Under the pieces are notes generated by a model that saw nothing but the letters and a program-made list of their open reading frames with translations, was not told the DNA's origin and searched no databases. A stretch of 64,000 bases of DNA. It comes from Psettodes erumei. Its lineage: Eukaryota > Chordata > Actinopteri > Pleuronectiformes > Psettodidae. The DNA is taken from assembly GCA_016785225.1 (NCBI GenBank), contig JAFBJZ010000915.1, positions 930,001 through 994,000 of the forward strand, written 5' to 3'. A program made the position numbers and the translations under genes. Position 1 is the stretch's first letter, and each line of letters begins with the position of its first letter. This document shows, piece after piece, positions 14,607 to 27,348 of the stretch.

Positions 14607-17600
14607 GAATACCTGTGTCCACTGAACTGGTCTGCGCAGAGAAGCATGTTGTGAAAGCCATGTCTCTGGAGATGGAGAAGACCATCACCAAGATGATGTA
14701 TGACTTCCAGAGGAACTCCACCTCTGATGATGATTCTGGATGCGCGCTAGAGGAATATGCTTGGGTTCCCCCTGGCCTCAGTCCTGAGCAGGTACAGAAC
14801 CTCAATGACCTTCTTTTTCAAGTCACAGATATTCAAATGGCACATTAACACCCTTTGACTCCCGCCAAATACTAAGTGCTTCATTAGTTAATGCTTATTT
14901 TTGTCCAGCACAGCCAGACCGCGTCCAATTAAACCAAATCGGTCAGTACAATTAAATTAGTTTGATGATAAAGTATCTGTAGCAATTTTCCAATAATTTT
15001 GAGATGGGAAATTCATGGATCAGAAAACAAGACAATGGATCGTTACTGTTTTTAAATCTCCTTCATGGCAGGGTAGGGTAGGGGGTTGGCATACAAAACA
15101 CTGGGACACAGCTGTCAGGTGTTTCATGGAAGAATGATTGTAAGGACATTTTTCAGCTGTCAGCATTAAAGCTATCATTGTTTTGGGACCAAGCTCACAG
15201 TCAGACAGAATGACTACCATAACCAAAATCATGAAAAGGAACCACATACTGATTAAGATGATTGCTCTGCTTGAAAAACAGATGTGAAGCAATGAATAAA
15301 TCATGACAATATCTGAAGTATGAGATTGTATATTAATCAACTTATTAGACATGCAAATATATGGGTTATTATGGGTTTTGGATGAAGGGAAAAAAGCTAT
15401 TTTCTTGATGACCATTAAGTGTATGATTACCAAAATATGAGATACATTCTACATAACCATGTGTATATTATAATTTCCCCTTTCAATAATACCTTTAATA
15501 TACTAAACCTCAATTTATTCTGCATTTTAGGGTATCCTTGCAAATCTAAACCTAGAGCAATGGAAGTATTTTGAGCCAGTGAATGTTTGGATGAATCTAA
15601 TTGAAAATGTGTAGCATTGTGTTTATGTGTGCAGGTTTCAAAATTCCCTGTCTGGACTCATTTGCAGTTTAAATGCCTTTTAATTGCATGCATTACCAAG
15701 CTCTTGTAATCAACTCTGCGCATCCAGAAGACTACCTCCTCATGTTTTTTTTATTATTGTCCATTGTTTCTCATCAGCTTAAACATAAGATAAACACAGA
15801 TCTGTGCAACTACATTGGGTATAAACACTTCCGTCTTTATCTAGTAGGAGCAGGACTCTAATGCAATAGGCCTCCCAGGGCTCTGTTAACAGATGACAGA
15901 CTGTGCTGATAACAGTCATTTTCACCAGTCAGCCATCTTGACAGGAAGCTGAAAGAGGCTGCAGCTTCTCTCCTCCAACAGGAGGTGCAAGCAATTGTGG
16001 CCGCCTGTTTTTTTCAATGCACTTGAATGTAATGATTTTTAAGCCTGTCACTTCTGGTTTGTTCTCTGCACAATGCCATTAATGTGACTCAGATTTTAAA
16101 GCAAAAATCATCATGTCATGTAGTAAAGTTCACTGAGCTGTCAGAACTCAAAACTCCTTGTTTTAAGTGCATTCATCATGACAGTCAGTTGTTTGTATGA
16201 CACTGAAATAAACTCACCTCCTCAAAATCCTGTACTTAAGTTCTAATTTGTAGTACTTGTCCCTTACACCACTATACTTCAGAGGGAAATACTATTTTTC
16301 ATAGCTTTATTTAACATGTGTAAACAGTTTATCTAATAGGTAGAGTTTATATTGTGAATTGCTTCTATAAAAATAAAAATGCACTGGATTGGATGGATTT
16401 CTAAAAAAAAATAATATGTATGAATGTAACTACTCAGCTGTACATGCAAAAATGAAGTTATTTTGTCTTGTAAGTTGTTAAGGTTAAGTTATGGTAATTT
16501 GTAATCATTTTTTGTAAAAAAAAAAAAAAAAAAAAACTATATATATATATATATATAAATTTGTTGTAAGTTGTTTTTTTATGCAAAAATGCCAAACATT
16601 TTAAGATTCCGAATTTTTTATCTGTGAGGACTTGCGTCTTTTTTTCCTTTAATCATTTTGATATTTATTAATTTTTAATAATGTAGAGGCTTTGACTATT
16701 GTTTGGACAAGATAAGCATCATCATTTGGGGGTAGTAATTAGTAATAATTGTTCAGTTAGTCAATTAATCAATTAGTTCAAGCACCAACAATTTCCTACC
16801 TCTTTCCAACTCAGAATGTGTTTGCTTGTTTTTTTAGACTCATCTGTGATAGTAAATTGAATACCTTGAATGATAGACTTTTCCCATAGTACAAAGTTAC
16901 ACAGCAGTGTAGACACAGTTAGACAACTAAAAATTCAAATGACCCACAAACACCTGGCCATCCATATGATTTTGAAGAAAAGATGATTCATCAGACCAGG
17001 GCACCTTCTTCCATTGCTCCATGGTCTAGTTCTGACACTCAGATGCCCAAAGTGGCTCAGACCCTTACACATATCCATTTTTACTGCTTCCAATGCATGA
17101 GCTACAAGAACTGACAGTTCACTTGATGCATGATATGGCCAACCCCTTACAGGGTGGCATTGTAATGAGATAATCAATGTTATTCACTTCACCTGTCAGT
17201 GGTTTTAATGTTGTGGTGTATTGGTGTGTAACAAGTGGGTATACCGAGAATCTAAGGGGTAGTGTTCAGAGATTCACCTCCTTTCCCTCTCAATCACCAC
17301 ACCACTGATTATGTAAATTGCATCAAAACAACTTCGGGGAAATAGATATTCACACAGCAGTGAGCACAGGACCACTTTTTGTCAGTGGCTGGTTTGCCAA
17401 AAATAAGAGACAAGATTGCTTTCCATCCTTTGAGTGTTTATTTCTCGAACACTAATCAAGGTTTTTCTCTTTTACTTGCCAACATGCAAATACAAAGGGA
17501 TAGTCGGGCCACAGGTACCGGGTCTTGCTGCATGAATTGTAATTGCAGCACCAGTATGAGTAACTTGAAATTTCCTTTAAGCAGTGAGAATATTAGCTGC

Positions 17601-20600
17601 TGAAAATTTAAAGAAGCTGATTCTGTTCAAGGTTGTGTCTACTGCAGCAGCACAGAGCTCATTGTGCTGCACACTTTCAATTCAACAACAGTGGTGGAGG
17701 TGTGTGTGTGTGTGGGGGGGGGTGTATTATACTTAAAGCTGCTTTTGTCAGTATTTTTATATTACCAGTATTTTTATATTAACATTATATTATCATGATC
17801 CCACAGATAACTGTGGTGTAAGGAAACACACAGAAAAGAAACACATGAAAAATATTGTTGTTCCACTGTTTAATGTTTCTTTGCTTCAGGTGCATCAGTA
17901 TTATAACTTCTTGCCAGAAGAGAAGGTCCCCTATATAAACAGCCCTGGAGAGAAATATCGCATCAAACAACTGCTTCACCAGTTGCCACCACATGACAAT
18001 GAGGTACTCTACATTTTGCATCAATTCCAGTTTTTTGGAAGCACTCCAGTGTTCATGACGATGAACTGTGTTCTTTAGGTGCGTTACTGTAATGCGCTGG
18101 ATGAGGAGGAGAAACGAGAGCTTAAACTTTTCAGCAACCAGAGAAAGAAAGACAACTTGGGTAGAGGCAACGTCCGTCCTTTCCCCCTCACCATCAATGG
18201 AGCCATCTGTGACAAGGTGAACAGGACAACCAGCTGCCCTGGAGACATTGGTGGCCAACCCAACAACCAGAAAAGGGTTCTTTCTGTCTAGCGATAAAGA
18301 CATTTTAAATTTTTTGCATTTTTCTTGTCGAGAATATAGTTCTAGTCTATCTGAATAATTTCAGCCCATTTTTTAAAATCATATTCTCATTTGTGCCTGC
18401 CTGGGCTTCTTTTTTAAGTTCAATCAGGTAGATGACACAGATATGAAGTTGAAAACATTTCAATCTTGAATAGTTATTCCAAGTACCATCTTCTCAGCCT
18501 CCCTCATTTCACAGTGTATATATTAATCTTTTTCTCTATCTCTTTTCCCACACGTACTTTATCTCTTTCCTTTTCTTTCCATTAATTTACTCATATCTCC
18601 TCTTCTTTCTTTTCCTTTCCTCTCTTTATATTCCCTTGCTTTCCTTTTCTCTCATCTCCCCTCTTACAGTGTGGTGGTCAGATAAACGGAGGTGACATCG
18701 TGGTTTTTGCTGCAAGGGCAGGTCATGGAAAATGCTGGCACCCTCACTGCTTTGTCTGCAGCATGTGTGAGGAGCTGTTGGTGGATCTCATCTACTTCTA
18801 CCAGGATGGCAAGATCTACTGTGGCCGGCATCATGCCGAGAGGCTAAAACCCCGCTGCTGTGCATGTGATGAGGTGCGCCTGCGTGGGCCTGGTGCCCTT
18901 CTGGGTTGGAAATGGCTGAAGGCCATAGCTCAGAGACTTGCATGTGGATGAAACTGTCCTGGAAGGAAAGCACACCTCAGTATTCTTGCCATGTCTCAGA
19001 AAGTATGTTTTGTTCATATCATAATTTGTGGCAAGTGTGCGTGAGATAACAATAACAACTCTGACCACAGTAATCTGCACAAATTGAAGTATAGTAAGGT
19101 TTGTTTACTTACAGAGTAAAATGTAGTTCAGTGGTCAAGTGGTAATAGATGGTAAAAAAGCATGGGCCAAGGATGGAGCCCTGAGGTACCACAAACATCA
19201 ACGGCAACATTCAAAGTCATGGTTTCACTAAAACCATTTAAAATTTATGCCTAGTTTTACATCAACTAGTGACCTCCATTCAACTTTACACTTCTGTGTA
19301 GAATATCTTTGCTGACAAATGTAATGTCTGGGCCATGCAGATAATCTTCGCTGATGAATGCACTGAGGCAGAGGGCAGGCACTGGCACATGAAGCACTTC
19401 TGCTGCTACGAGTGTGAGACCACGCTCGGCGGCCAGCGCTACATCATGAAAGATGGACGACCACACTGTTGCAACTGCTTTGAGTCGCTTTACGCAGAGT
19501 ACTGTGACGCATGTGGAGAACACATAGGTACAGCCCGCGTTTCCGCCAGTGTTTTTTTTATCACTGCTTTAAGTCCTCTGACATATAGGAAGCATTACCA
19601 AAAAACATGGACATATTTATCTCACACTCACAAAACATAATAGAAAACCTCTTAACAGCCTTTTATCAGCTCTGTTTGCCACAGCTGTGAAGAGGTGGAG
19701 TCAGCACAGTGAGATGTGGATGTGTTATTATCATACCAAGCTCCACTAACAGTGAAAGTGTGTTTCAGAGGATGCTCTAAGGTTGTATCCAGATGGGAAA
19801 TGTGAAAAATGATTGCTTTCCCCAAGCTGGGGAGCAAGGATGGTGAAATGTATTCATGCTATCTTACAAAATGAGAGATCATGCATGAGCATAGAATCAC
19901 AAATGTTTTCCTTTATCAGAAAATAAGCTCAATTTGCACAATTTGTTTACTCCATTTCAACACTAAGAGACAAAAATGAACTAAATCTACTGGCTAATAC
20001 CTAAAATCAGACTGTGGGCCTTGTATTATTACTATAACATACTATAACACACTATAACAATTATTATCATTAGCAGCACAGATTTTGTAGAATAACATTT
20101 CTACAGTAGTATTAGGGACAACTGCTATCATATTACTCATTTTATGCATCTGAAGCTGGACTCCCTAATGTGTTCCCTCATTAACCTGTTTCTGGCATGT
20201 TGTGTACAAAAATAATGTTTTTCCCTTTTTAACATAGGCATAGACCAAGGCCAGATGACATATGATGGTTTGCACTGGCACGCAACTGAGGAATGTTTTT
20301 GCTGTGCCCGTTGCAAGCGCTCTCTGCTGGGCCGGCCTTTCCTGCCAAAGCAGGGGCAGATCTTCTGCTCTCGGTCCTGCAGTGCTGGACAGGTGAGGGG
20401 GCCAAAAATACAAACAGAATGTATTAGTTTAGAAGTTATGATTCTAAAAGGACATATTCATTAGGCAACTACATGCAGATTATCCTATATTTGTACATAT
20501 TAGCAGTTAAACAGTTTTACCAATCTGTTTTGTCTGAATCAAGGATCCAGATGAGTCTGACTCCTCAGACTCGGCCTTCCAAAGCGCCCGTTCCCGTGAA

Positions 20601-22387
20601 TCTCGCCACAGCACCAAGATTGGGAAAAAGGAGCGTAGGAATGCAGACCAGGAGCGGCGGAGTGCTGAGTCCCGCCAGTCCGCTCCTCCGCCCATGCCTG
20701 ATCGTCTGTCTGCTGAAATTGATCCCCTATCTGTTCAGATGGATCGTTTAAGCCTCTCGTCTAGCCAGACTCCAAGCAGGACACCTAACCGCACGCCCAG
20801 TCGCACTCCGAGCCGTGCCCCGAGCCTTAATCAGGTGTGGATGAGCCGGGATGAGCCCTATGTCCCTGCTGCCTATGAGGGCCCCCAGAGGGAACCTTCC
20901 CCTACCCCTACAACCATACATTTGCTGGGTCAGTGTAACCCCAGGCAGGGCTACAATCCCAATGCAAATGCTCATCTTCCAGCCCAGAATCCTGCCAACC
21001 CAGGTAAGAGGCCTGATTCTTGGGGAAAGGAACAAGGAAATGCCAAGAGGACCCCTATGGCTGCTCTGAGGGGCCACTCCTTTAATGAAAATTGGATCCA
21101 ACACAGCCAGGATGAGTTCAGGCCCAACAAGCTACGCACCCAAATGAGCTTCAATGAGATGTCAAGCCAGAACCAAGGCTTCTCTGATAAGAGAAGCATT
21201 AGCCTGCATGGATTCCAGAGAAACGGCAGACCCCCACTGACCAGGAGGAACCCCATCAATGCCATGAGCTTCAATGAACCCCTCACTCCTCTAGAGCAGA
21301 CCCCTCATGGATCCATAGACTCCCTCACTATGTCTAATGCAACAGGTATAGTGATGCAAATAAAATAGTATGCTATAATGTTTTATGATGATAAATAATC
21401 TGAAAATGTGACATGAGATTTATGGTTTTGACAGGTAACTCTCTGGATGGGGTAACTAAGCGTCAGGAGCATTTGTCTAGGTTCTCCATGCCTGACCTCA
21501 GTAAGGATTCAGGAGTGAACGTGTCTGAAAAGAGCAACATGGGCACCCTCAGCTCCTCAGTCCAGTTCCACAGCACAGAGTCACTATCCTCTTCTCGTCC
21601 CTACAACAACAACATGTACACTCCACTGAGAGTTGGCTACCCACTGCAGTACTGGGATGGCCCACAGCCCCTGGGCTTTGATGGCAAAGGTCGAGTTGGA
21701 GTGATGGACAGCAGTGGAAACCTGCGGATGGCTCCCATGAGCGACAGAATGCCCCGCCGACGCATCAGTGGACAAGAATCTGTGTCACAGCAACAGCAGC
21801 CACAACCAAGACGCCACAAACACCATCGTGGAAACCACGGTAATGGGCAGCACCGCAGTGGCCGACACCACAAACGCTCTCGTCGTTCCCGCTCTGACAA
21901 CGCCCTGCACCTGGTAGCAGACCGGCCCGCTCCAATGGTGGAGCTGCCCTACCGGCGTGTCCAAGAGGATTATGACCGCTTCCCCTCCGGTCATGCTGCT
22001 CGGGAGCTATTTAGTTTGGAGCCAGGTGGGTGCAGACAGCAGCCCCATCGGCCCTGTCCCCGCACCACCTCTGATCTCACCCTGCAGAATGCTGGCTGGC
22101 AACCTGTGGGGCTGGGTGGACCATGCTGGGGCGATGGATACATGGAGGTCGCTGACCCCTGGTGCTCCAGCTGCTCCTCTTCTTCCGAGTCAGAGGCAGA
22201 CGAGGGTTATTTCCTGGGTGAACCAATCCCTCGGCCCGTGCAGCTGTGCTACATCAACAACGAGGAGCTGCGCCATCGTTACAGCCCCTCTGGGATGGGT
22301 GGCCATCACGGACCTCTGCATGGACCAATTCATGGACAGCTGCACACCCGCCAGAGGAGGAAGAGCAAAAACTGCATAATTTCCTAG
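14607..22387 (+). CDS. prickle2: Prickle planar cell polarity protein 2 (spliced, 8 coding exons)
   Basis: Coding exons: 14660-14791 (exon opens at 14607), 17890-18003, 18079-18216, 18670-18873, 19341-19527, 20238-20392, 20544-21345, 21435-22387. Phases close to give 894 residues (human about 844). A PET domain spans about residues 17-125 (DDDSGCALEEYAWVPPGL, LLHQLPPHDNEVRYC). Three LIM domains follow at about 126-314 with intact Cys/His pairs (CDKCGGQ, CCACDE, YCDACGEHIG). A long low-complexity tail ends in KSKNCIIS, a CaaX prenylation box. Prickle proteins act in non-canonical Wnt/planar cell polarity with Vangl and antagonise Dishevelled at the membrane. The choice of prickle2 over prickle1 rests on MSLEMEKTITK at the start and FSMPDLSKDSG in the tail. 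ATG 14660 is chosen from the family start; the frame stays open upstream to the acceptor, so a longer isoform is possible. I cannot tell which teleost duplicate this is. Confidence 0.93.
16205..16345 (+). repeat. Fish dispersed repeat, copy 2 (same family as 462-640)
   Basis: It contains 'cctgtacttaagttctaatt' and 'cactatacttcagagggaaa', close to the copies at 462-640 and 58.9 kb. It lies inside the first prickle2 intron in this window and is non-coding. Confidence 0.55.
16516..16557. repeat. Poly(A) run followed by (TA)n
   Basis: About 20 consecutive A bases are followed by CTATATAT repeats. This is simple-sequence DNA in an intron and could be the tail of an old retroposed copy. Confidence 0.9.
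16925..17235 (-). mobile_element. Tc1/mariner-like transposon remnant
   Basis: The segment contains 'atgattcatcagaccagggc', 'cttcttccattgctccatgg' and ends with 'cacctgtcagtggttttaat'. These phrases match, from memory, the transposase 3' region and terminal end of a widespread fish Tc1-like element read on the minus strand. Most of the element is missing, so it is an internally deleted copy without coding capacity. It sits in a prickle2 intron. Confidence 0.55.
18475..18669 (+). other. Long pyrimidine tract before prickle2 LIM1 exon
   Basis: Nearly 200 bases consist mostly of T and C (ttttctttcc, cctttcctctcttt) and run into the acceptor at 18,669. It is an unusually long polypyrimidine tract and a candidate PTB or U2AF-rich site for the exon carrying LIM1. 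Confidence 0.6.
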
Positions 22388-23490
22388 ATATTATGGAAAG
22401 AGATGGTGGGAGATGAGCAGGAGAGTGAAAGGGATGACAGAGAGAAGTAAGGAGACAGTTAAAGCAACAGAGAAGAGGAACAGAGAGAGTGGGAAGGTGA
22501 GAGTGAGGCAGTTGACAGTGAGAGTGTTTGTGTGAGTGTGTGTTGGGGTTGAAGAGAGAAAAAGGCAGCCTATTTTTTTGTGCTTGTGAACTTACACAAC
22601 TCCACACCACGTAGTGTTTGTGAACACCTACACAGAATGATCTAATCATAAGAGGAAGCTCAGCTCAGCTGGCTTACACAACAGGAATGTTTACAATGAT
22701 GGAGATCGATTCTGCTGACGGTACCAGGAAGCACTTATTGAATTGACTGCTAATTTATATTAAGGATTGATAACATGATATGTGTCTGTGTGTGTGTGTG
22801 CACATATCCATGTTACAGAGAGGTTAAACAAAGGGAACAGACACGGGTCAAACTGCAGTCATCCGACTGTCATGTCGCAGCTCAGTGATCCAAGCCCTGG
22901 GTAGTAAAACTTATTCTTACAGAGCAGAAATCGTGTTGGGATAGTGAAAAGCTACGTGCTAGATTCCAAGCTGTGTCATTGTTTACCTCAGTGTAATCCA
23001 AATGCTGCTGGAATATAGTGTTGGCTCGCTAGCCCTGTTATCACCTTGTACAAATAGTCTGTTGAACCTTGTGCTCTACATAGCCAGCCCTCCATGCTTT
23101 ACCGAGGACAGAGTGCCAGACAGCCTCTGCTCCTTGACCATTCAGGCACAGTAACGTCAGGTATGGTCCTGTTTTCTCTTCTGCAACATGCTTTGTTGAG
23201 TTACCTATATATGAGTAAGAATAATAGTAATAATAATAATGCTAACAATAACAATAATAATGCAAATAATAATTATAATATTAAAAAATAATACCTGTTA
23301 AATGTATATATAGTAATAAACCTAATAAAGTAATGGATGTAGTATTGTAAATGTTATGTACATATGGTCTTAAATATTATATATATATTTTGTAACTAAA
23401 GAATCATTATTTGTATAACATGATGTAGAGATAGGGAGACTTGCATGTTAATATGTTGTTGGTGTCTCATACTGAAAATAAAGCGTACTT
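22388..23490 (+). terminator. prickle2 3' UTR with polyadenylation signals
   Basis: After the TAG stop there is about 1.1 kb of non-coding DNA with AT-rich stretches and CA/GT repeats. AATAAA occurs at 23,315, 23,324 and 23,477. The last lies just before the Tc1 remnant and is the best candidate for the distal cleavage site. An AAT/AAC-rich microsatellite lies at 23,220-23,290. Confidence 0.6.
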
Positions 23491-23684
23491 CAGTGAACAA
23501 CCAGGAAGTTGTATCTCAGAGTTTTACAGGGGTCTACAGTTGTTTTGTGACTGACCTCTGATTGATTAGTTTGACTTACGTATTGACCGTGTGCTGGATC
23601 CATAACGAACATTGTTTCAAAGCAGGTTCTGACTATGTTGTACATTCGCACTGGAAAAGTGATAAAATGAAATATTACATTGTT

Positions 23685-24700
23685 ATAAGTATTCAGATCA
23701 TTTGCAATGACATGTGAAATTTAGCTCAGCTGCCTCCCATTTCTCTTGATCATCTTTGAGATGTTTCTGCACCTTGATTGAAGTCCACGTGGTCAATTCA
23801 GTTGTTTGGTTAAAATGATTTGGAAAGAACACACCTATCTATATAAGGTCAAAGTTTGAACCAAGAGGGACGAGGAACTGCTCGGACAAATTGGGGGAGA
23901 TTTACTGCATAGAGGAGTTACAAAGAGAACAATGGCAATTGTTCAACAGATGATATTTTGAACAACTACAAATTGAAACTAGAAATAGTGTTTTTTTAGC
24001 CAAACTGAGCAATAGGGCGAGAAGGGTCTTGGTATTTGATGTAAGCCAGACACCCATCGTCACTCTGGCTGAGCTCCAAAGATCCTGAGAGAGGATGAGA
24101 GAAACCTCTAGACAACTATTACTGCAGCACTCCTATGATCTGGACTTGAAGTCTCCTTACATGATCTTACATGAAATACATCTTGGACATTGAAAAAAAA
24201 AACACCTAAAGGACACAATGAGAAAACAAGATTCTCTGGCCTGATGAAACCAAGATTCAACTTTTAGATCCTTGCTCAGCATCATGTCTGGAGGAAGCCA
24301 GCACCTCTCACTTGTCCAATACCATTGGTCCTGGCCAGGGTTGAGGAAAAACTGAGCAGAGGAATGTAAGAGATATCTTCATATAAACCTGGTCCAGAGC
24401 ACTGAGGACTATGAGGACAATGACCCAAAGTACAAAGCCAAGACAACACAGGAGTGGCTCTGTGACACAACAGACAGCAAAATGAATGTCCTTCAATGGC
24501 CCAGCCAAAGCCCTGAAATGGACCCTGTCAAACATCTCTGGAGAAAAATGGAGAAAATGGCTCGACCGACAATCCTCATCCAAACCGAAGAGCCTGAGAG
24601 GATCTGCAGAGACGAATTAAAGAAACTTCCCAAATCCAGGTGTGCAAAGCTTGTACTATCATCCCCAAGAAGACTAAAGATGTTTTAATCTAAAGGGCCA
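23685..24700 (+). mobile_element. Decayed Tc1-like DNA transposon
   Basis: The left part reads 'ttgagatgtttctgcacctt', 'gaagtccacgtggtcaattc' and 'cctatctatataaggtc', typical of the 5' region of a fish Tc1 element. The right part encodes a transposase C-terminus on the plus strand, including VLQWPSQSPEMDPVKHLW and KLPKSRCAKLVLSSPRRL (24,482-24,688). The middle is shortened and broken by stops, so no full transposase survives. It lies just beyond the prickle2 3' end. Confidence 0.85.
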
Positions 24701-25311
24701 CTTCAGTGTCTCACTTCCATTAAGATAAAGGCAGAGCCAAAGATGTCAAAATTCAAGCAACAGAAACGGATAGTTCATCTTTGGTCCTACAATTCCCATA
24801 ATGCAGTTGCAACTTTCATTAGACCCTCTATACCTATTAAACATAAGTCTAAACAATGTGAGGCCTAGTTACCTATTAACCCATTAATGTATTTCCTGCC
24901 ATGTCTTGATTTGTCTTACTTATTTAGCCAGAAACAAGTCACTGAAAATATGTTCAGCCATGTGATGTTAAATATGCTGTAAATAAAATTATTAAAAAGC
25001 AAGTAATAATAAATTAACCACTTCAGTGATATGTCAAAATACATTTTGACTTCTTCATAAAAAGGCACTTAAAACAATACAAGTGTATTTTTCATTGTCG
25101 CCTTCTCACAATTAGATTCAGTGTGAAATTTTAAAAACTTTAATTTTTCATCAGCGTTGCTCAGTTCTCCGCATGAGGCAGAATACAGAAAAGGATTTTG
25201 TTCAAGCAGCAGAGAAGAATTTGTCTGATTATATTACAAATAAGAACACAAACACAGCATTCAATCACCTGAAATTGAAAAAAAAAATAATTTTAATTTC
25301 AACGATCTGTG
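24701..25311. other. AT-rich non-coding spacer
   Basis: No open frame with support is seen. The spacer separates the Tc1 remnant from the stop codon of the minus-strand periphilin-like gene. Its right part would be the 3' UTR of that gene. Confidence 0.6.
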
Positions 25312-25870
25312 CTAGTGAAATAGCTCCGTGGAGTCATACTCAATACATTTCTCCATGGCCTCCACACAGTGCTTGCCGATTTCTCTGAGGTTCTCCTGCA
25401 GAGAGGACTGGATGAAATGCTCCAGGGATTGATCCTTTTCTATGAGCATCTTTGTCACAAAGTCAAACATTTGATACTGTTGATAGTAGACCTGCAAGAC
25501 ACACACATCAACGGTTTTAGGGGAAATGCTCCAGGAGAAGGGAAAAGGATGACAGGAAGCAGGAAAACTGACAGAGAAGAAAGTGGGAGTGTAGAAGGGA
25601 AAGGATGAGATTAGAGTGTAACAAATGAGTTGAGAGTCTTGTCATGAGTTTCCAATTACCACTGAATGGATTAGCAATCTGCAGAAATGCTTGCATACAG
25701 ACTGTTCACAAGTATTGTGTGTGCCTGCATGCAGAGATTTGTGGACATTTTTACCTCAGCTACCTGTTGCCAGACTGCTTCTTCTTGCAATGTCTCTATA
25801 ATCCTGCAACCATGGAGATATGAAAAGCAAGAGGCCATCTTTTCTGTCAAGTGGGTGGAAACACACACAC

Positions 25871-25901
<31 letters not shown>

Positions 25902-26307
25902 TTCCTCATGCACAAACACACAGCCAATGAGCAGAACACCTAATGTAATGTCTGTCACATTGAAGACAGCATTAGAGCACATGTCGCAGTCTGTTGTGAT
26001 ACAGGTGACCCAAAATAAACAGCCTCACTTTAGGTTTTTGATCAGTTACAAACATAAAAGAATATCAATACAAACAATAAATAGGATCTGCTTTGTCAGG
26101 CTTGTAAAAGTGAAGACAACAGTGACAGTCAGGGTGCCTCAGGCTCAGCACTTCAAAATGAATGTTCAGACTACAGAGAACAAACCTTTTTTGTCATGTC
26201 TCCCAGTACTTTCTATCCAGATCATTCCTCTCTCACTCTTTCTCTAATCCCAGTTTCTCTTATCTCTCCACTCTTCCTCTATCTGTTTATAACCATCCCC
26301 TCTCCCC

Positions 26308-26368
<61 letters not shown>

Positions 26369-27348
26369 GAAACCCCTCCACCTCGTCTATCTCTCGCCTC
26401 TTCTGTTGGATGGCTCTGTCTCGTGCTGCCGTCTGGCTCGCAGTTAAAGGGGGCTCCCTGTCTCTGCTTTGTTCCCTTTCTTTGCTTTTGGTCCCCCTGT
26501 GATCTCTCTCCCTGCTTTGGTCCTTGTCCTTCTGATAAACCTGCAAAGGAGGAGAAAAAAGCAAATGAGGCAGGAGTTGGATAGTTGTAATCAGACTGCT
26601 GTTCCAAGGACATGGCTGCAAGAACTGATGATGACTGAGCTGCTAATGACTGGAAGATGGCTAAAGTGAAGTCCTACACATCAACTTGTCACAGTGACTG
26701 CATTTGTTCAGATTATGTATGTATCAAGTGGTATTCTTATATTAAATTTATATTATCAGTATTTTTATATTCACAATAGATCAAATGTCCACATGAAACT
26801 GAAGTAGGAACCAACGGAACACCTTGTCAAGCAGTTTGGCTTGTCTACAGAGCATTTTTGGCATTTTTCAGAAAAACAAAAACTCTCAAAATGTCACCTT
26901 TGAACAAGAAAATGATCAGCAGCTTAACTGACAAAGAAAGTAATTGTTAGTTGAACCCCTTATATCTGCAGTGTTTTATCAGGTTATACATTGCACATGA
27001 CAGCAAATATGATTACACACACACTGGAGCTGCAAGTAAAGAATACTTTCATCTGCATTATTTTCATGATTAATAATTTGCTTTTTTGTCTAATGTTTTT
27101 CATTCATGTTCTCTCCTCAGAAAACTCTTTAAAAAAATATCATGAGAGCATTCAGATTGTGTTGCCCTGCATCATGTTGATAGAGTGGAGGGAAACTATT
27201 TTTTTAAGGAATGGATGGACTATCGTGTTTGTCCCACTCGTCTTAACAAAATGGAAAAGCAGAGCAGGTTTTCTGCTCGTGAACTTACAGCAACCTGCTT
27301 GTCCTTGTTTCTGCTGGAGGTGAGGTCTTCTTTTTCTCTTCTCCATAT
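25312..27348 (-). CDS. Periphilin-1-like protein, C-terminal exons (partial model)
   Basis: Three minus-strand exons join in phase 0: 27348-27289 (IWRREKEDLTSSRNKDKQVA), 26540-26382 (a Lys/Arg/Glu-rich segment ending AIQQKRREIDE) and 25491-25312 (YQMFDFVTKMLIEKDQSLEH... to TAG). The last exon resembles the periphilin C-terminus, which reads roughly 'VVKMLIEKDPSLEKSIQ...LRQNL.EIGERCVEEL'. Human periphilin works with the HUSH silencing complex, and its C-terminal helices bind TASOR. In this gene that region is followed by a short IEYDSTELFH end. The middle exon resembles the family's charged linker. The 5' part is unresolved; candidate exons lie at 28,559-29,099. The donor after 26,382 is followed at once by a long CA repeat in transcript sense. 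Assignment rests on recalled family sequence. Confidence 0.65.
25859..25900. repeat. (CA)n(CT)n microsatellite
   Basis: A perfect CA run is followed by CT repeats. It lies in the last intron of the periphilin-like gene. Confidence 0.92.
26310..26366. repeat. (TG)n microsatellite abutting a splice donor
   Basis: A perfect TG run of about 56 bases. On the minus-strand transcript it reads (CA)n and starts about 16 bases past the donor of the periphilin-like exon ending at 26,382. Confidence 0.97.

Larger units (their letters stand above)
14792..17889 (+). other. prickle2 intron 1 (between coding exons 1 and 2)
   Basis: This intron of about 3.1 kb holds repeat remnants, a poly(A)/(TA) tract and a Tc1-like fragment, listed separately. 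I see no further exon. The acceptor at 17,889 is preceded by ttgcttcag. Confidence 0.75.

Noticed and set aside
15020..15433. 137-codon minus-strand open frame in prickle2 intron
   Set aside because: No similarity, hydrophobic AT-rich translation, no start context; chance ORF.
17785..18303. 172-codon minus-strand open frame
   Set aside because: It is the antisense of prickle2 PET-domain exons.
21637..22649. Several antisense and alternative-frame open frames over the last prickle2 exon
   Set aside because: Shadows of the prickle2 coding exon, which is GC-richer and Ser/Arg-rich.
25671..26000. Possible additional periphilin-like exon near 25,800 (YRDIARRSS or CRIIETLQEE readings)
   Set aside because: The flanking exons join directly in phase 0 with family-like continuity, so no exon is needed here.
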